A stretch of DNA of 64,000 nucleotides from Hyphomicrobiales bacterium (GTDB taxonomy: Bacteria > Pseudomonadota > Alphaproteobacteria > Rhizobiales > Xanthobacteraceae). This document shows positions 1 to 8,695 of the stretch, in pieces; positions within the stretch are counted from its first letter, which is position 1; every line of letters starts with the position of its first letter. The stretch is taken from contig JAKFVL010000032.1 in the NCBI GenBank assembly GCA_021732215.1, forward strand, positions 186,001 through 250,000, read 5' to 3'. A program made the position numbers and the translations under genes. Under the pieces are notes generated by a model. That model ran no database searches. It saw only the letters and a program-made list of their open reading frames with translations, and was not told the DNA's origin.

Positions 1-1434
1 GTGCTAAGCATCGTCGTCGAGTTGACGCGGGTGTCGCGCTTCCTGGCTGAAATCAAAGCCGGCAAGTCCGGTGCGGTGTTCATTCTCGACCGCGACAGCC
101 GCGTCATCGCCGCGCCCGATGCGGACGCCGATGAAATCAATGCGGTCATGACCAATCAGCCGTTGCTGCCGGTGGCGATGAATGCGCTGAAGCAGTCGGC
201 CGGCGATTACGCGCAGGAGAAGGGCGATGCCTATCGGACGCGCTTCGTCCAGCAAGGGCAGGCGTATGACATCAACCTGACGCCGCTGACCTTTTCCGGC
301 TGGACGCTGGTGACGATCATCCCGGAATCGGAGTTTCTCGGCCCGGTCGCGGCGACCATTCGCCAACTGGTGTTCGTGCTGGGGTTTCTCGTCGTTGCGG
401 CGAGTTTGCTGTCGGCCTGGCTGGCGCAACGTTTGATCGCGGCGCCGTTGATCAAGGTGGTCGACGAGATCAAGCGCGTAGAGCGGTTCGAACTGGATCA
501 GGTGCAGCGCCATTCCTCCAGGCTCGACGAGATCAACAATCTGTCGGGCGCGATCGCCGATATGGCGACCGGCCTGTCTGCGTTTCGCAAATACATCCCG
601 GCCGATCTGGTGCGCCGCCTTCTCAGCGAAGGCACCGAGGCGAAGCTCGGCGGCACGGTGCGGCCGATGACGGTGATGTTCGTGGATATCGCCGGCTTCA
701 CCGGCCTGTCGGAACGTCTCGGCGACCGGATCATTCCGCTGCTGTCGCGTTACTTCGGCGCCATTTCGGCGGAGGTTCAGGCCCATGGCGGCACCATCGA
801 CAAATTCATCGGCGATGCCGTGATGGCGTTCTGGGGCGCGCCGGCCGCCAATCCCGATCACGCGCTCGCATGCTGCCGCGCGGCTTTGGCCAGCCAGCGT
901 GCGATTGTCGATCAGGAGATTTGCGACGACTCCGGAGCGCCGCTGCAAATCCGCATCGGCATCAATTCAGGCGACATTCTGGTCGGAAACATCGGCTCGG
1001 ACGTCCGGTTGAACTACACGGCGATCGGCGATGCAGTGAACGTGGCGAGCCGGCTGGAAGGCGCCAACAAGCAATACGGCACTCAGATCATGATCGGCGA
1101 GGAAACCCGCCGCCTTGCCGGCAGCCGGGTCTACGTTCGCGAACTCGATCGTCTTGCGGTGTATGGCCGCGCAGCCGGATCGACGATCTATGAACTGCTC
1201 GGGATCGCCGGCGAGCATGCCGGTCCTGAAGCCTGGGTCAGCAGATATGAGGCCGGGCTTGCGGCCTATCGTTCGCGGGATTTCTCCGGGGCCATCCGCT
1301 GTTTTGAGGAGGCCGATGCGGGCCGTGCCGGCGGCGACCCGCCGTCCCGGCTGATGATCGAACGCTCTCAGGACGCGATCGCCACACCGCCCGAAGCGGG
1401 CTGGACGGGTGTTTCCGTTGCCGGAACCAAGTAG
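1..1434 (+). CDS. Class III adenylate cyclase, membrane-anchored (5' truncated)
   Basis: Makes cAMP from ATP. The visible N-terminal part looks like the membrane-proximal half of a periplasmic Cache-type sensor domain (about residues 10-118). A membrane helix (about 123-143), a linker and a class III cyclase domain (about 215-400) follow. The metal-binding aspartates are D229 (FVDIAGF) and D272 (KFIGDA). K268 and D344 fit the Lys/Asp pair that selects ATP over GTP, and N347 and R351 fit the transition-state pair, so all catalytic positions are present. The GTG at base 1 is simply the first codon of the window. The sensor domain is too short, so the gene almost certainly starts upstream. The ligand is unknown. 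The C-terminal 70 residues (after about 410) look like a degenerate TPR-like tail. Confidence 0.9.
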   Translation: MLSIVVELTRVSRFLAEIKAGKSGAVFILDRDSRVIAAPDADADEINAVMTNQPLLPVAMNALKQSAGDYAQEKGDAYRTRFVQQGQAYDINLTPLTFSGWTLVTIIPESEFLGPVAATIRQLVFVLGFLVVAASLLSAWLAQRLIAAPLIKVVDEIKRVERFELDQVQRHSSRLDEINNLSGAIADMATGLSAFRKYIPADLVRRLLSEGTEAKLGGTVRPMTVMFVDIAGFTGLSERLGDRIIPLLSRYFGAISAEVQAHGGTIDKFIGDAVMAFWGAPAANPDHALACCRAALASQRAIVDQEICDDSGAPLQIRIGINSGDILVGNIGSDVRLNYTAIGDAVNVASRLEGANKQYGTQIMIGEETRRLAGSRVYVRELDRLAVYGRAAGSTIYELLGIAGEHAGPEAWVSRYEAGLAAYRSRDFSGAIRCFEEADAGRAGGDPPSRLMIERSQDAIATPPEAGWTGVSVAGTK

Positions 1435-1607
1435 TCCGATAGAGCGTCCCGCGCCGGTCGGTACGTTGCTGGCGTTGATCGTTACCTGAGTGCTGCCGCG
1501 ATTTTGGGCTTTTTCTTGAGTACGGCGCTCGTCTCATGATTGTGCAGACCCATCCGTCATGCAATAAATAGTTGTAATTCATTCTTTATGTCTTGGGGAA
1601 CATGGGA

Positions 1608-2342
1608 ATGCTGAGCGGAGGGCTTCAGCCTTTTGAGACCGCTGTTTCGTTCATCGAGCGGTTCAAGCAGTCAGGGTCCGTCGAGGCTTTGACGCGGCAC
1701 ATATTGGATGCCGCCTCCACGTTCGGTTATCGTAATTTCTCGATCATCGCCGGTCCGCAACTCGCGCGAGCGAACTTCGAGCAGCGGATCATGCTGCTGC
1801 ATTGGCCAGACAACTGGCTTCAGCAATACGTCCATGAAAACTTTCAGGACCACGACCCGGTCGTGGATTTTGCGCGCAGCCAGGTGCACTCGTTCTATTG
1901 GGCGCAGGCGCCCTACAAGGCCGATCGGACCATGCCTTCGCGTGTGATGGACTGCGCGGCGCGTGACTTCGACATGCCGCAGGGGCTTTGCGTTCCGATC
2001 TACGGGATGCAGGGCTATCAGGGGTCGGTCAACTTCGGCGGTCCTGAAATCGACGACAGCACCTCGGCACGGTCCGCGATGGAGCTGGTCGCGATCTATG
2101 CCGTGAACCACCTCTCGCGGCTCCGCTCGCAGATATCGGACGAAGCCGTTCTCTCGATGCGCGAACGGGAAGTTCTGAAGTGGGCGGCGGTCGGAAAAAC
2201 CGCATGGGATACCGGACGCATTCTTCAGATATCGACCGATACGGTGAACAAGCACATCGCATCCGCAATGCGTAAGCTCGATTCGTTCAGCAAGACCCAG
2301 GCAGTCGCCGAATCAATTCGCCGCGGCGAGATTCAGATCTAG
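1608..2342 (+). CDS. LuxR-family quorum-sensing transcriptional regulator
   Basis: A 244-residue regulator with an N-terminal autoinducer-binding domain (about 10-165) and a C-terminal LuxR helix-turn-helix (about 178-240). The usual signal-binding residues of the family are present: W70, Y74, D83-P84 and W98. The HTH shows the R-E-R-E-V-L, W-x-A-x-G-K and T-V-N-K-H motifs. ATG 1608 is preferred over TTG 1593 or ATG 1602 because GGGGAA (1595-1600) sits 7 bases before it. The LuxI synthase gene follows 80 bp downstream on the same strand, so this is a cognate R-I pair. The signal cannot be named from sequence. Relatives in this bacterial group respond to aryl- or branched-acyl homoserine lactones, but that is context only. 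Confidence 0.93.
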   Translation: MLSGGLQPFETAVSFIERFKQSGSVEALTRHILDAASTFGYRNFSIIAGPQLARANFEQRIMLLHWPDNWLQQYVHENFQDHDPVVDFARSQVHSFYWAQAPYKADRTMPSRVMDCAARDFDMPQGLCVPIYGMQGYQGSVNFGGPEIDDSTSARSAMELVAIYAVNHLSRLRSQISDEAVLSMREREVLKWAAVGKTAWDTGRILQISTDTVNKHIASAMRKLDSFSKTQAVAESIRRGEIQI

Positions 2343-2398
2343 CCTGTCAATTCCAAGTCATCTGAATAGAGCGTATTTTCGCATCATGTGAGCGTCCG

Positions 2399-2414
2399 CC
2401 TGCAAATCAGCAGG
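2399..2414 (+). promoter_or_regulatory. Short inverted repeat overlapping the luxI ribosome-binding site
   Basis: CCTGC and GCAGG (5-bp perfect arms, 6-base spacer) end inside the AGGAGG Shine-Dalgarno (2412-2417) of luxI. In RNA this could form a hairpin that hides part of the ribosome-binding site. It is too short and too close to the start codon to be a standard lux box. The effect is inferred from position only. Confidence 0.3.
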
Positions 2415-2422
2415 AGGACGAG

Positions 2423-3049
2423 ATGATCCGGGTGATCGATCAGGCCAATCGCCTTCGGTATCGCGACACATTCGACAAACTGTCTCGCTTTCGTCACGAC
2501 ATTTTCGTCAAGGAATGCGGCTGGACGGATTTCGATCTGGACGGCGAGCGCGAGGGCGACAGCTATGACGACGAGCACGCAGTGTATGGCGTTTCGCTGA
2601 CCGAAGACGATCGCGTCGTCGGTTGTTTGCGGCTCTATCCTTCCACCATGCCTCACATGCTGGCCGAGACTTTTGCCTATCTGATCGAGGGGCCGGTGCC
2701 GCAGCAAGACGACATCGTCGAACTGACCCGACTCGCGATCGCGCGCGACAAGCGTGACGGGCGCACCTACTACGAAATGTTCGCCGGCCTGCAGGAGTTG
2801 TGTTTGCAGGAAGAGTACATCGGCGCCACCGCCGTGATCCGCGCCTACCGGATGCCGGTGGTGCAGGGCGCGGGGATCACGGTGCATCCGCTCGGCCTGC
2901 CGCGCGATGTCGACGGCGATAAACTGATCGCGGTGATGTACGAGATCAACGAGGCGTCGCTCGAGCGGGTCCGCGCCGCCGGCGGGCTGACCGGCTCGGT
3001 GCTCGAGCACAGGATGCCTGTCGAGGAGATCGTCCGGCGCAGGGCGTAG
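2423..3049 (+). CDS. LuxI-family acyl/aryl-homoserine lactone synthase
   Basis: Makes a homoserine-lactone signal from S-adenosylmethionine and an acyl donor. The 208-residue protein keeps all the invariant residues of the family: R24, F28, W34, D46, D49, R70, F84, E100 and R103. ATG 2423 follows AGGAGG (2412-2417) at a 5-base spacing. It lies directly downstream of the luxR gene in the same direction. Whether it uses an acyl-ACP or an acyl-CoA (as the Bradyrhizobium and Rhodopseudomonas branched-chain and aryl enzymes do) cannot be read from the sequence. The presence of aromatic CoA ligases elsewhere in the window makes an aryl-CoA donor possible but unproven. Confidence 0.95.
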   Translation: MIRVIDQANRLRYRDTFDKLSRFRHDIFVKECGWTDFDLDGEREGDSYDDEHAVYGVSLTEDDRVVGCLRLYPSTMPHMLAETFAYLIEGPVPQQDDIVELTRLAIARDKRDGRTYYEMFAGLQELCLQEEYIGATAVIRAYRMPVVQGAGITVHPLGLPRDVDGDKLIAVMYEINEASLERVRAAGGLTGSVLEHRMPVEEIVRRRA

Positions 3050-3084
3050 CTCATATCTTGTCTCGATGAGAGTCTGGCTTTCCT

Positions 3085-3132
3085 GTCCCGGATGCGATGC
3101 AGCGCTCTTCACGCGGCGTCGCTGCTCCGGGA
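3085..3132. repeat. Degenerate palindromic intergenic repeat between luxI and pncB
   Basis: CCCGGA-N6-GCAGCG is mirrored by CGCTGC-TCCGGG about 12 bases later, giving an interrupted stem. It fills part of the gap between the convergent luxI and pncB genes. It resembles the cgtcccggatgcgctgcagcg type of dispersed element I recall from Bradyrhizobium relatives, but I cannot run a search. A transcription-terminating role is possible. Confidence 0.4.
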
Positions 3133-3180
3133 GCAGCGCGTCATGTCATGCCGCGCAGCGTCCGGGGGCAAGCATGGCTT

Positions 3181-4485
3181 TCAGACTCTGACCGGAACGC
3201 GAACCCGGCCGGCGTCGCCGAACACGCGCAGATAGCGCGCGATCTCGGCCGGATCGCCGGTGGCCTTTTCCGGATTGTCCGACAGCTTGACGGCGGGCCG
3301 GCCGTTGACATGTGTGACCTTGCAGACCAGCGAAATCGGATCGAGGTCGGTGCCGCCGTCGGGCGTGCAGCCGATGAAATCGTTGGTGAGGTTGGTGCCC
3401 CAGCCGAAGCTGGTGCGGACGCGGCCGGCAAAATGGCGATAGGTCGCCTCGATCGCTTCGATGTCCATACCGTCGGAAAAGATCAGCAGTTTCTCTCGCG
3501 GGTCGCGGCCGTGCTGTTTCCACCAGCGGATGATTTCCTCGCCGCCCTCGATCGGCGGCGCGCTGTCGGGACGAAATCCGGTCCAGTCGGCGACCCAGTC
3601 CGGCGCGTCGCGCAGGAACGATGTCGTGCCGAAGGCGTCGGGCAACGCGATCAGAAGATTGCCGTCATAGGTGCGTTGCCATTCGTCGAGCACGCGGTAG
3701 GGCGCCTCGCGCAGCTCCTTGTCGGTGGTCGCGAGCGCCGCCATCACCATCGGCAGCTCATGGGCGTTGGTGCCGATCGCTTCGAGATCGTTGTCCATGG
3801 CGAGCAGCACGTTCGAAGTGCCGGTCAGCGCCGACCCCAAGCCTTCTTTCAGCGCCTCGACGCACCAGCGCTGCCAGAGGAAGCCGTGCCGTCGCCGCGT
3901 GCCGAAGTCGGATACGCGCAGCGCCTGCAGTGTTTTCAGCCGTTCGACCTTGCTCCAGAGCTTGGCCTTGGCGCGGGCGTAGATGACGTCGAGCACGAAG
4001 CGGCCCTTGCCCTTCATCGCCTGCCGGGAGCGCAGTTCGTTGACGATGGCGAGCGCCGGGATCTCCCACATCGATGTGTGCGTCCACGGCCCGTAGAAGT
4101 GGAGTTCGTACTGGCCCTCGACCTTGCGAAGGTCGTATTCGGGCAGCCGGAAATCGGCGAGCCAAGCGATGAAACCGGGTGAGAACATCTGGGTCTTGCC
4201 GTAGAACGTGTTACCGGCGAGCCAGATCAGCTCTTTCTTTGTGAACCGGATGCTGCGGGCGTGGTCGAGTTGCGCGCGCAGCTCGCCTTCGTCGATCACC
4301 TCGGCGAGACGGACATGCCAGCTCCGGTTGATCAGCGAGAAGGTGACACCGACATCCGGGTGTAATTCCCGGATCATCTGAAGCATCAGCAATTTGTAGA
4401 AGTCGGTGTCGAGCAGGCTGCGGATGATGGGATCGAGCCGCCAGCCGTGATTGTAGGTTCGTGACGCAATATCGGTGATGGCCAT
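3181..4485 (-). CDS. pncB: Nicotinate phosphoribosyltransferase
   Basis: Converts nicotinate, PRPP and ATP to nicotinate mononucleotide in the NAD salvage (Preiss-Handler) pathway; cytosolic. The 434-residue length matches the PncB family. TDFYK (27-31) near the N-terminus, the DFGTRRRHG block (193-201) and TGTSN (221-225) are family motifs. H242 in IGTNAHE is the expected phosphohistidine that couples ATP hydrolysis to the reaction. GTG 4488 is an alternative start, but ATG 4485 has GGGG (4496-4493) 7 bases upstream and is preferred. It is the last gene of a leftward series and is convergent with luxI. Confidence 0.96.
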   Translation of the reverse strand: MAITDIASRTYNHGWRLDPIIRSLLDTDFYKLLMLQMIRELHPDVGVTFSLINRSWHVRLAEVIDEGELRAQLDHARSIRFTKKELIWLAGNTFYGKTQMFSPGFIAWLADFRLPEYDLRKVEGQYELHFYGPWTHTSMWEIPALAIVNELRSRQAMKGKGRFVLDVIYARAKAKLWSKVERLKTLQALRVSDFGTRRRHGFLWQRWCVEALKEGLGSALTGTSNVLLAMDNDLEAIGTNAHELPMVMAALATTDKELREAPYRVLDEWQRTYDGNLLIALPDAFGTTSFLRDAPDWVADWTGFRPDSAPPIEGGEEIIRWWKQHGRDPREKLLIFSDGMDIEAIEATYRHFAGRVRTSFGWGTNLTNDFIGCTPDGGTDLDPISLVCKVTHVNGRPAVKLSDNPEKATGDPAEIARYLRVFGDAGRVRVPVRV

Positions 4486-4592
4486 CACGTAACCCCAGGA
4501 TTAACCGAAACTCAACAGAGCGGCTCAACGGAACGCGAAAGCGGGGCCGCCTGTACCGGCGATCCCCGCATTCCTGACCGCAGTCTACACGC

Positions 4593-5582
4593 TTATTGGG
4601 GTTCGATTCCAGCGTCCTTGACCAGCCGCTCCCACAGCACGAGCTGGTCCTTGACGAACTTTTCCATCTCCTCGGGCGAAGAGGAAAAAGCATCCATGCC
4701 GCGCGTCGCCAGTTCGGCCCTGATTTCCGGCTTGTCGATGACCTTGCGGATCTCGGCGTTGATCTTGACGATGATCTCCTTCGGTGTGCCGGCCGGTGCG
4801 AAATAGCCCTGCCATGACGTGATGTCGAAGCTGGGCACGCCGGCCTCTTCCATCGACGGCAGATCGGGCACCAGCGCCGACCGCTTCTGGGTCGTCACCG
4901 CCAATGCCTTGAGGTCGCCGCTCTTCACATGGGGCAGGCCGGTCAGCACGTCGATGAACATCATGGTAATGCGCCCGCCGAGCACATCGCTCAGCGCCGG
5001 CGGCGAACTCTTGTAGGGGACATGCAGCAGGTCGATGCCGGCCTGTTTGGCGAAGGTCGCGCCGGACACGCTCGATGAGGAGCTGCCGCTGGCATAAGTG
5101 AGTTTGCCTGGATTGGCCTTGGCGTAGGCGACCAGTTCCTTCACCGTTTTCGCGGGCACCTGCGGATTGATCAGCAGCATGAACGGCAGGTCGCCGGTGC
5201 GCGCGATCGCCGTGAAGTCCTTGACCGGATCGTAGGTCAGGGTCTTGAGCAGATACGGATTGGCTGAGTGGGTCGTGTTGGTGGTGACGAACAGCGTATA
5301 GCCGTCGGGTTGCGCGCGGGCCACGTATGTAGCCGCGATCATGCCGTTGGCGCCGGGCTTGTTGTCGACGATGAATTGCTGGCCCAACGCATCGGCCAGG
5401 TGTTTCGAGATGATGCGCGTGGTGGTGTCGGTGCCGCTGCCGGCGGCGAACGGCAGCACCAGCGTGATCGGCCGGTTCGGATAGGCCTGCGCCCGCGCGG
5501 CATCGGTTGTGAAGAGAACGGCTGCGAACAGAACGGTTGCGAACGCGGCCAGTGCGGCGGCCGCAAAACGGGTGGTCTTCAT
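4593..5582 (-). CDS. TctC/Bug-family periplasmic solute-binding protein (orphan)
   Basis: Periplasmic receptor of the tripartite tricarboxylate transporter type, usually for carboxylates. The 329-residue protein begins with a signal peptide ending near AAR-AQA. It continues with the typical YPNRPITLVLPFAAG opening and the PGANGMIA, VKDF and ASGSSSS blocks of the family. ATG 5582 is chosen because GAGGAGG (5595-5589) lies 6 bases upstream; a longer reading to 5669 lacks support. No TctA/TctB membrane genes are nearby, as is usual for the many orphan Bug proteins in proteobacteria. It sits 109 bp after the amidase gene on the same strand, so the amidase substrate or product could be its ligand (inference). 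Confidence 0.93.
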   Translation of the reverse strand: MKTTRFAAAALAAFATVLFAAVLFTTDAARAQAYPNRPITLVLPFAAGSGTDTTTRIISKHLADALGQQFIVDNKPGANGMIAATYVARAQPDGYTLFVTTNTTHSANPYLLKTLTYDPVKDFTAIARTGDLPFMLLINPQVPAKTVKELVAYAKANPGKLTYASGSSSSSVSGATFAKQAGIDLLHVPYKSSPPALSDVLGGRITMMFIDVLTGLPHVKSGDLKALAVTTQKRSALVPDLPSMEEAGVPSFDITSWQGYFAPAGTPKEIIVKINAEIRKVIDKPEIRAELATRGMDAFSSSPEEMEKFVKDQLVLWERLVKDAGIEPQ

Positions 5583-5691
5583 TATGTTCCTCCTCGGCGC
5601 GATCGATCTGATGCCGACTTTTGCGGGTTGAAAGGCGCGCAGCCTCCGTGAAATTTCATGAAACTTCAATCGGCAAACTTCAAACGGTTTG

Positions 5692-7110
5692 TCAGGCGCA
5701 AACCGGCGGCTTGCGGTCGCGCCACGGGCGTTCCCGCTCCAGTTGCGCGGCGAGACGAAACAGCGTCGCCTCGTCGCCGAAGCGGGCGGTGAACATCATT
5801 CCGAGCGGCAGACCTGTAGCGCTCCACACCAGCGGCACCGACATCGATGGCTGGCCCGACATGTTGGCCATATTGGTGCCGGGAATGTAGCGGCGCAGCA
5901 GCGCGGCGATGGGCGACAGATCATCCGCCATGGTGTCGAGCTCGCCGATCCGGAGCGGCGGCAGGCAGAGTGTCGGCGATAAAAACACGTCGCAGGTCTG
6001 TGCGAATTCGGCGGCGGCGCGGGCGATCTGGAAGGCATGCACTTGCGCCTCGACATAGTCGCTCGCCAATGCCTTGTTGCCGTTGCGGGCATTGGCGAGC
6101 GTCAGGCGCTCGAATTCGTCTTCCGTCACGGCGCGGCCGAGCTTCTGCTCGGTGAGCCGCACGATCAATGCCGTGTTGGCAGCGACGATCGTGCTGATGG
6201 TGCGGGCCGGGTCGTGCGGCAAGGGCGGCGCGCGTTCTTCGACATGGTGACCGAGTGTCTCGAGCAAACGCGCGACATCGCGGACGGCAGCCGCGATTTC
6301 CGGATCGATGGCGTCGCCGAAGGTCGAGCGATCGGTAAATGCGATGCGCAGCTTGCCGGGGTCGCGGCTGACTTCGTCGAGAAACGGCCGCTCGGGCGGC
6401 GGCGCCTGATAGGGGCTGGAGACTTCGGGTCCGTGAATGGCGTCGAGCATCGCGGCGCTGTCGCGCGTGCTGATGCTGATGACATGGCCGACGGAAAACC
6501 CGCCCCAGCCCTCGCCGCGTTCCGGCCCGAACGGCGTGCGTGCGCGTGTCGGCTTCAGGCCAAACACGCCGCAGGCGGATGCCGGAATGCGGATCGAGCC
6601 GCCCCCGTCGCTCGCATGCGCGACCGGAAGGATGCGGGCTGCGACCGCGGCTCCCGCGCCGCCGGACGAGCCTCCCGACGAGTGCGCCAGATTCCACGGG
6701 TTGCGCGTCGCGCCGAACAACCGGCTCTCCGTCGTCGGCATCAGACCGAATTCCGGCGATGCGCTCTTGCCGAAGATGGTGACGCCGGCGGCGAGAAACC
6801 GCTTGCTGATGGTGTGGTCGCTCGTCGCGACAAAATCCTTGAACAGCGACGCGCCAGATGTGGTGCGCGTGCCGGTGACGTAGGTGAGGTCCTTGATCAG
6901 GAAGGGAACGCCGGTGAACGGCCCCTGCGGCAAACCCGCCGCGATCTGCTTCTTCGCGTAGTCATAATGACGGACGACCACGGCATTGATTTTCGGATCG
7001 ATCGCCTCGGTGCGCGCAATGGCTTCGTCGAGAAGTTCCGCCGCGCTGACGTCGCCCTTCTTCACCAGCGCCGCGAGGCCGAGGCCGTCGTAGTTGTCGA
7101 ATTCCTTCAT
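5692..7110 (-). CDS. Amidase-signature family amidohydrolase
   Basis: Hydrolyses an amide bond; substrate unknown. The 472-residue protein has the complete amidase-signature triad: K73 (FLIKDL), the cis-serine S148 in the GGSSGG loop and the nucleophile S172 in DGGGSIRIP. The 75- and 24-residue spacings are the same as in fatty-acid amide hydrolase. The overall look is that of proteins often annotated as 6-aminohexanoate-cyclic-dimer hydrolase-like, but that is only a name by similarity. ATG 7110 has GGGAGG (7125-7120) 9 bases upstream; the in-frame extension to 7149 is rejected. The MFS gene lies upstream and the orphan TctC gene downstream, all on the same strand, so these may be co-transcribed. 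Confidence 0.92.
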   Translation of the reverse strand: MKEFDNYDGLGLAALVKKGDVSAAELLDEAIARTEAIDPKINAVVVRHYDYAKKQIAAGLPQGPFTGVPFLIKDLTYVTGTRTTSGASLFKDFVATSDHTISKRFLAAGVTIFGKSASPEFGLMPTTESRLFGATRNPWNLAHSSGGSSGGAGAAVAARILPVAHASDGGGSIRIPASACGVFGLKPTRARTPFGPERGEGWGGFSVGHVISISTRDSAAMLDAIHGPEVSSPYQAPPPERPFLDEVSRDPGKLRIAFTDRSTFGDAIDPEIAAAVRDVARLLETLGHHVEERAPPLPHDPARTISTIVAANTALIVRLTEQKLGRAVTEDEFERLTLANARNGNKALASDYVEAQVHAFQIARAAAEFAQTCDVFLSPTLCLPPLRIGELDTMADDLSPIAALLRRYIPGTNMANMSGQPSMSVPLVWSATGLPLGMMFTARFGDEATLFRLAAQLERERPWRDRKPPVCA

Positions 7111-7201
7111 TTTTGATTGCCTCCCGACAGTCGGCGCGCAGATGACCATTGGCCGCCGCGCGCGTCAACGACGCGGGTTGCCGGCCGGCGTTCGCGATGA
7201 G

Positions 7202-8491
7202 CTACTTTACGATCTGCAACTGCGCGGTCTTTCCCGCCACCGCGCGGACCTTGCCGGGCGAGGCCATGGTGATCGCGAGCGCGGACAGCAGGCTCATTGC
7301 CGCGCCGATCCAGAACGCGAGCGTGTAGTTGCCGAAGATATCGTAGAGCACGCCGGTCAGCCACGGCCCTGCGGCGCCGCCGGCGAGCGCTGTCAGCATC
7401 AGCATGCCAAAAATGCTGCCGTAGTTCCTGCCCTGAAAAATCTCGAGCACGATCGCGCCCATGATCGACGTCAGGCCGTAGCCGAGGAATCCCTGCGCCA
7501 CCACCATGACATAAAGCAGCAACGACGACGGATGGGACTGCATCGCGATCAGCGCCACATAGCAGATGCCGAAACCCGTGGTGCTGATGGCCCAGATCGC
7601 CTCGCGGCCGAAGCGGTCCGAGAGATGACCGAGCAGAATCTGTCCGGGGATGCCGACGAAGCTGACGAGGCCGAGCGCGAACGCGGCGAATTTAGCGTCG
7701 AAGCCGATCTCGAGCAGATATTTTGTTTGATGAATCTGCACCGCGTACCAGATATACAGCCCCGCGAAATATCCGGCCGCGATCCACCAGAACCGCGATG
7801 TGCGGATCGCGCGCGCCAGCGTCCAGTCGGTCGCCGCCCACGCTGCATCGACGATGTTCGATACCGGCTTTGTCGCGGTCGCCGCGGTGCTGTCGCCGTC
7901 CGGCAGTAGCCCGATGTCCTCCGGCCGCTTGCGCAACAGCAGGTTGATCGGCACCAGCACCACCAGAACGATGACGCCGAGCGTGAAGCTCGCGCTGCGC
8001 CAGCCGCTCTGTTCGATCATCGACTGCATCCACGGCAACAGCGTGATCGATCCGATGCCGACGCCAGCGAACGCCATGCCGACCGCAAGCCCGCGCTTGC
8101 GCACGAACCAGTTCGGCAGGAACAGCGATTGACCCGAATAGCCAAGGCAGATGCTGCCGATGCCGACCAGCACGCCGATGGTGAGATAGAGATGCCAGGG
8201 CTGCGTCGTCAGCGGCGACAGCAGAAGGCCGGCGGCCATCAGGACAACGCCGGTTTCCATCACGACGCGCGGGCCGTATTTGTCCATCATTCGCCCGATC
8301 ACCGGGCCCATCACCGCGGAGACGATGAAGCCGAACGAGAATGCGCCCGCGGTGACGCCGCGCGGCCAGCCGAACTCGGTGATGATCGGAGGAAACAGCA
8401 GTGAGAACGAGGTGCGCGCGTTGACGCCGATCCCCATGGTGACGAACGTGACTGCGACGACGATCCAGCCATAGAAAAAGGGGAGGCGCAT
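7202..8491 (-). CDS. MFS transporter, monocarboxylate/OFA-like
   Basis: A 429-residue inner-membrane carrier with about 12 hydrophobic segments in two halves separated by a charged loop near residues 195-225. The opening FYGWIVVAVTF and the MDKYGPR loop after helix 2 are typical of MFS members of the oxalate/formate and monocarboxylate type. A second LSDRFGR loop lies between helices of the C-terminal half. The substrate is unknown; carboxylates are the best guess. It follows the TRAP operon after about 200 bp and precedes the amidase gene by 91 bp, all leftward. Confidence 0.88.
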   Translation of the reverse strand: MRLPFFYGWIVVAVTFVTMGIGVNARTSFSLLFPPIITEFGWPRGVTAGAFSFGFIVSAVMGPVIGRMMDKYGPRVVMETGVVLMAAGLLLSPLTTQPWHLYLTIGVLVGIGSICLGYSGQSLFLPNWFVRKRGLAVGMAFAGVGIGSITLLPWMQSMIEQSGWRSASFTLGVIVLVVLVPINLLLRKRPEDIGLLPDGDSTAATATKPVSNIVDAAWAATDWTLARAIRTSRFWWIAAGYFAGLYIWYAVQIHQTKYLLEIGFDAKFAAFALGLVSFVGIPGQILLGHLSDRFGREAIWAISTTGFGICYVALIAMQSHPSSLLLYVMVVAQGFLGYGLTSIMGAIVLEIFQGRNYGSIFGMLMLTALAGGAAGPWLTGVLYDIFGNYTLAFWIGAAMSLLSALAITMASPGKVRAVAGKTAQLQIVK

Positions 8492-8594
8492 GCGGTTTCA
8501 GTCCCGGTCGTTCTTCATTGGCCCTGCGCTGCGAAAGCGGGCGAGCGCACGATCTTGGGATGCTTGGGCGGCAATGTAAATGCGAGCAGGGCAG

Positions 8595-8639
8595 GCATGA
8601 TCCCGAAAAGTGGATACCGGTTTTCGGATCAGATCATGC
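8595..8639 (+). repeat. 45-bp palindromic repeat (family A), copy 1
   Basis: Starts GCATGATCC and ends GATCATGC, with an AAAGTGG / CCGGTTTT middle. Same length and layout as the copies at 49681-49725 and 53306-53350. It lies between dctM and the MFS gene. No protein is encoded in the 203-bp gap and I see nothing else in it. Confidence 0.8.
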
Positions 8640-8695
8640 CGAAACGTTGCCGCTAAACCATTACCTTGCGCGTCATGAGACGGCTTTGCCGGTTC

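Noticed and set aside
1435-1607. Search for a regulatory element before luxR
   Set aside because: The 173-bp gap contains an AT-rich stretch near 1560-1590, but no clear promoter, repeat or operator could be supported.
2342-2422. Possible lux box before luxI
   Set aside because: CCTGTCAATTCCAAGTCATC contains GTCA twice in direct orientation but no dyad of 18-20 bp; not good enough to call.
3097-4182. A 361-codon plus-strand frame opposite pncB
   Set aside because: Antisense to a clear nicotinate phosphoribosyltransferase; no domain recognisable.
4541-4569. GCGGGG ... CCCCGC pair between the TctC-type gene and pncB as a terminator
   Set aside because: The stem is only 6 bp with a 17-base loop and lacks a T run; too weak to list.
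4593-4620. GGTTCGATTCC near 4600, resembling a tRNA T-arm
   Set aside because: It is within the 3' end of the TctC-type gene and no acceptor, D-arm or anticodon stem can be folded around it.
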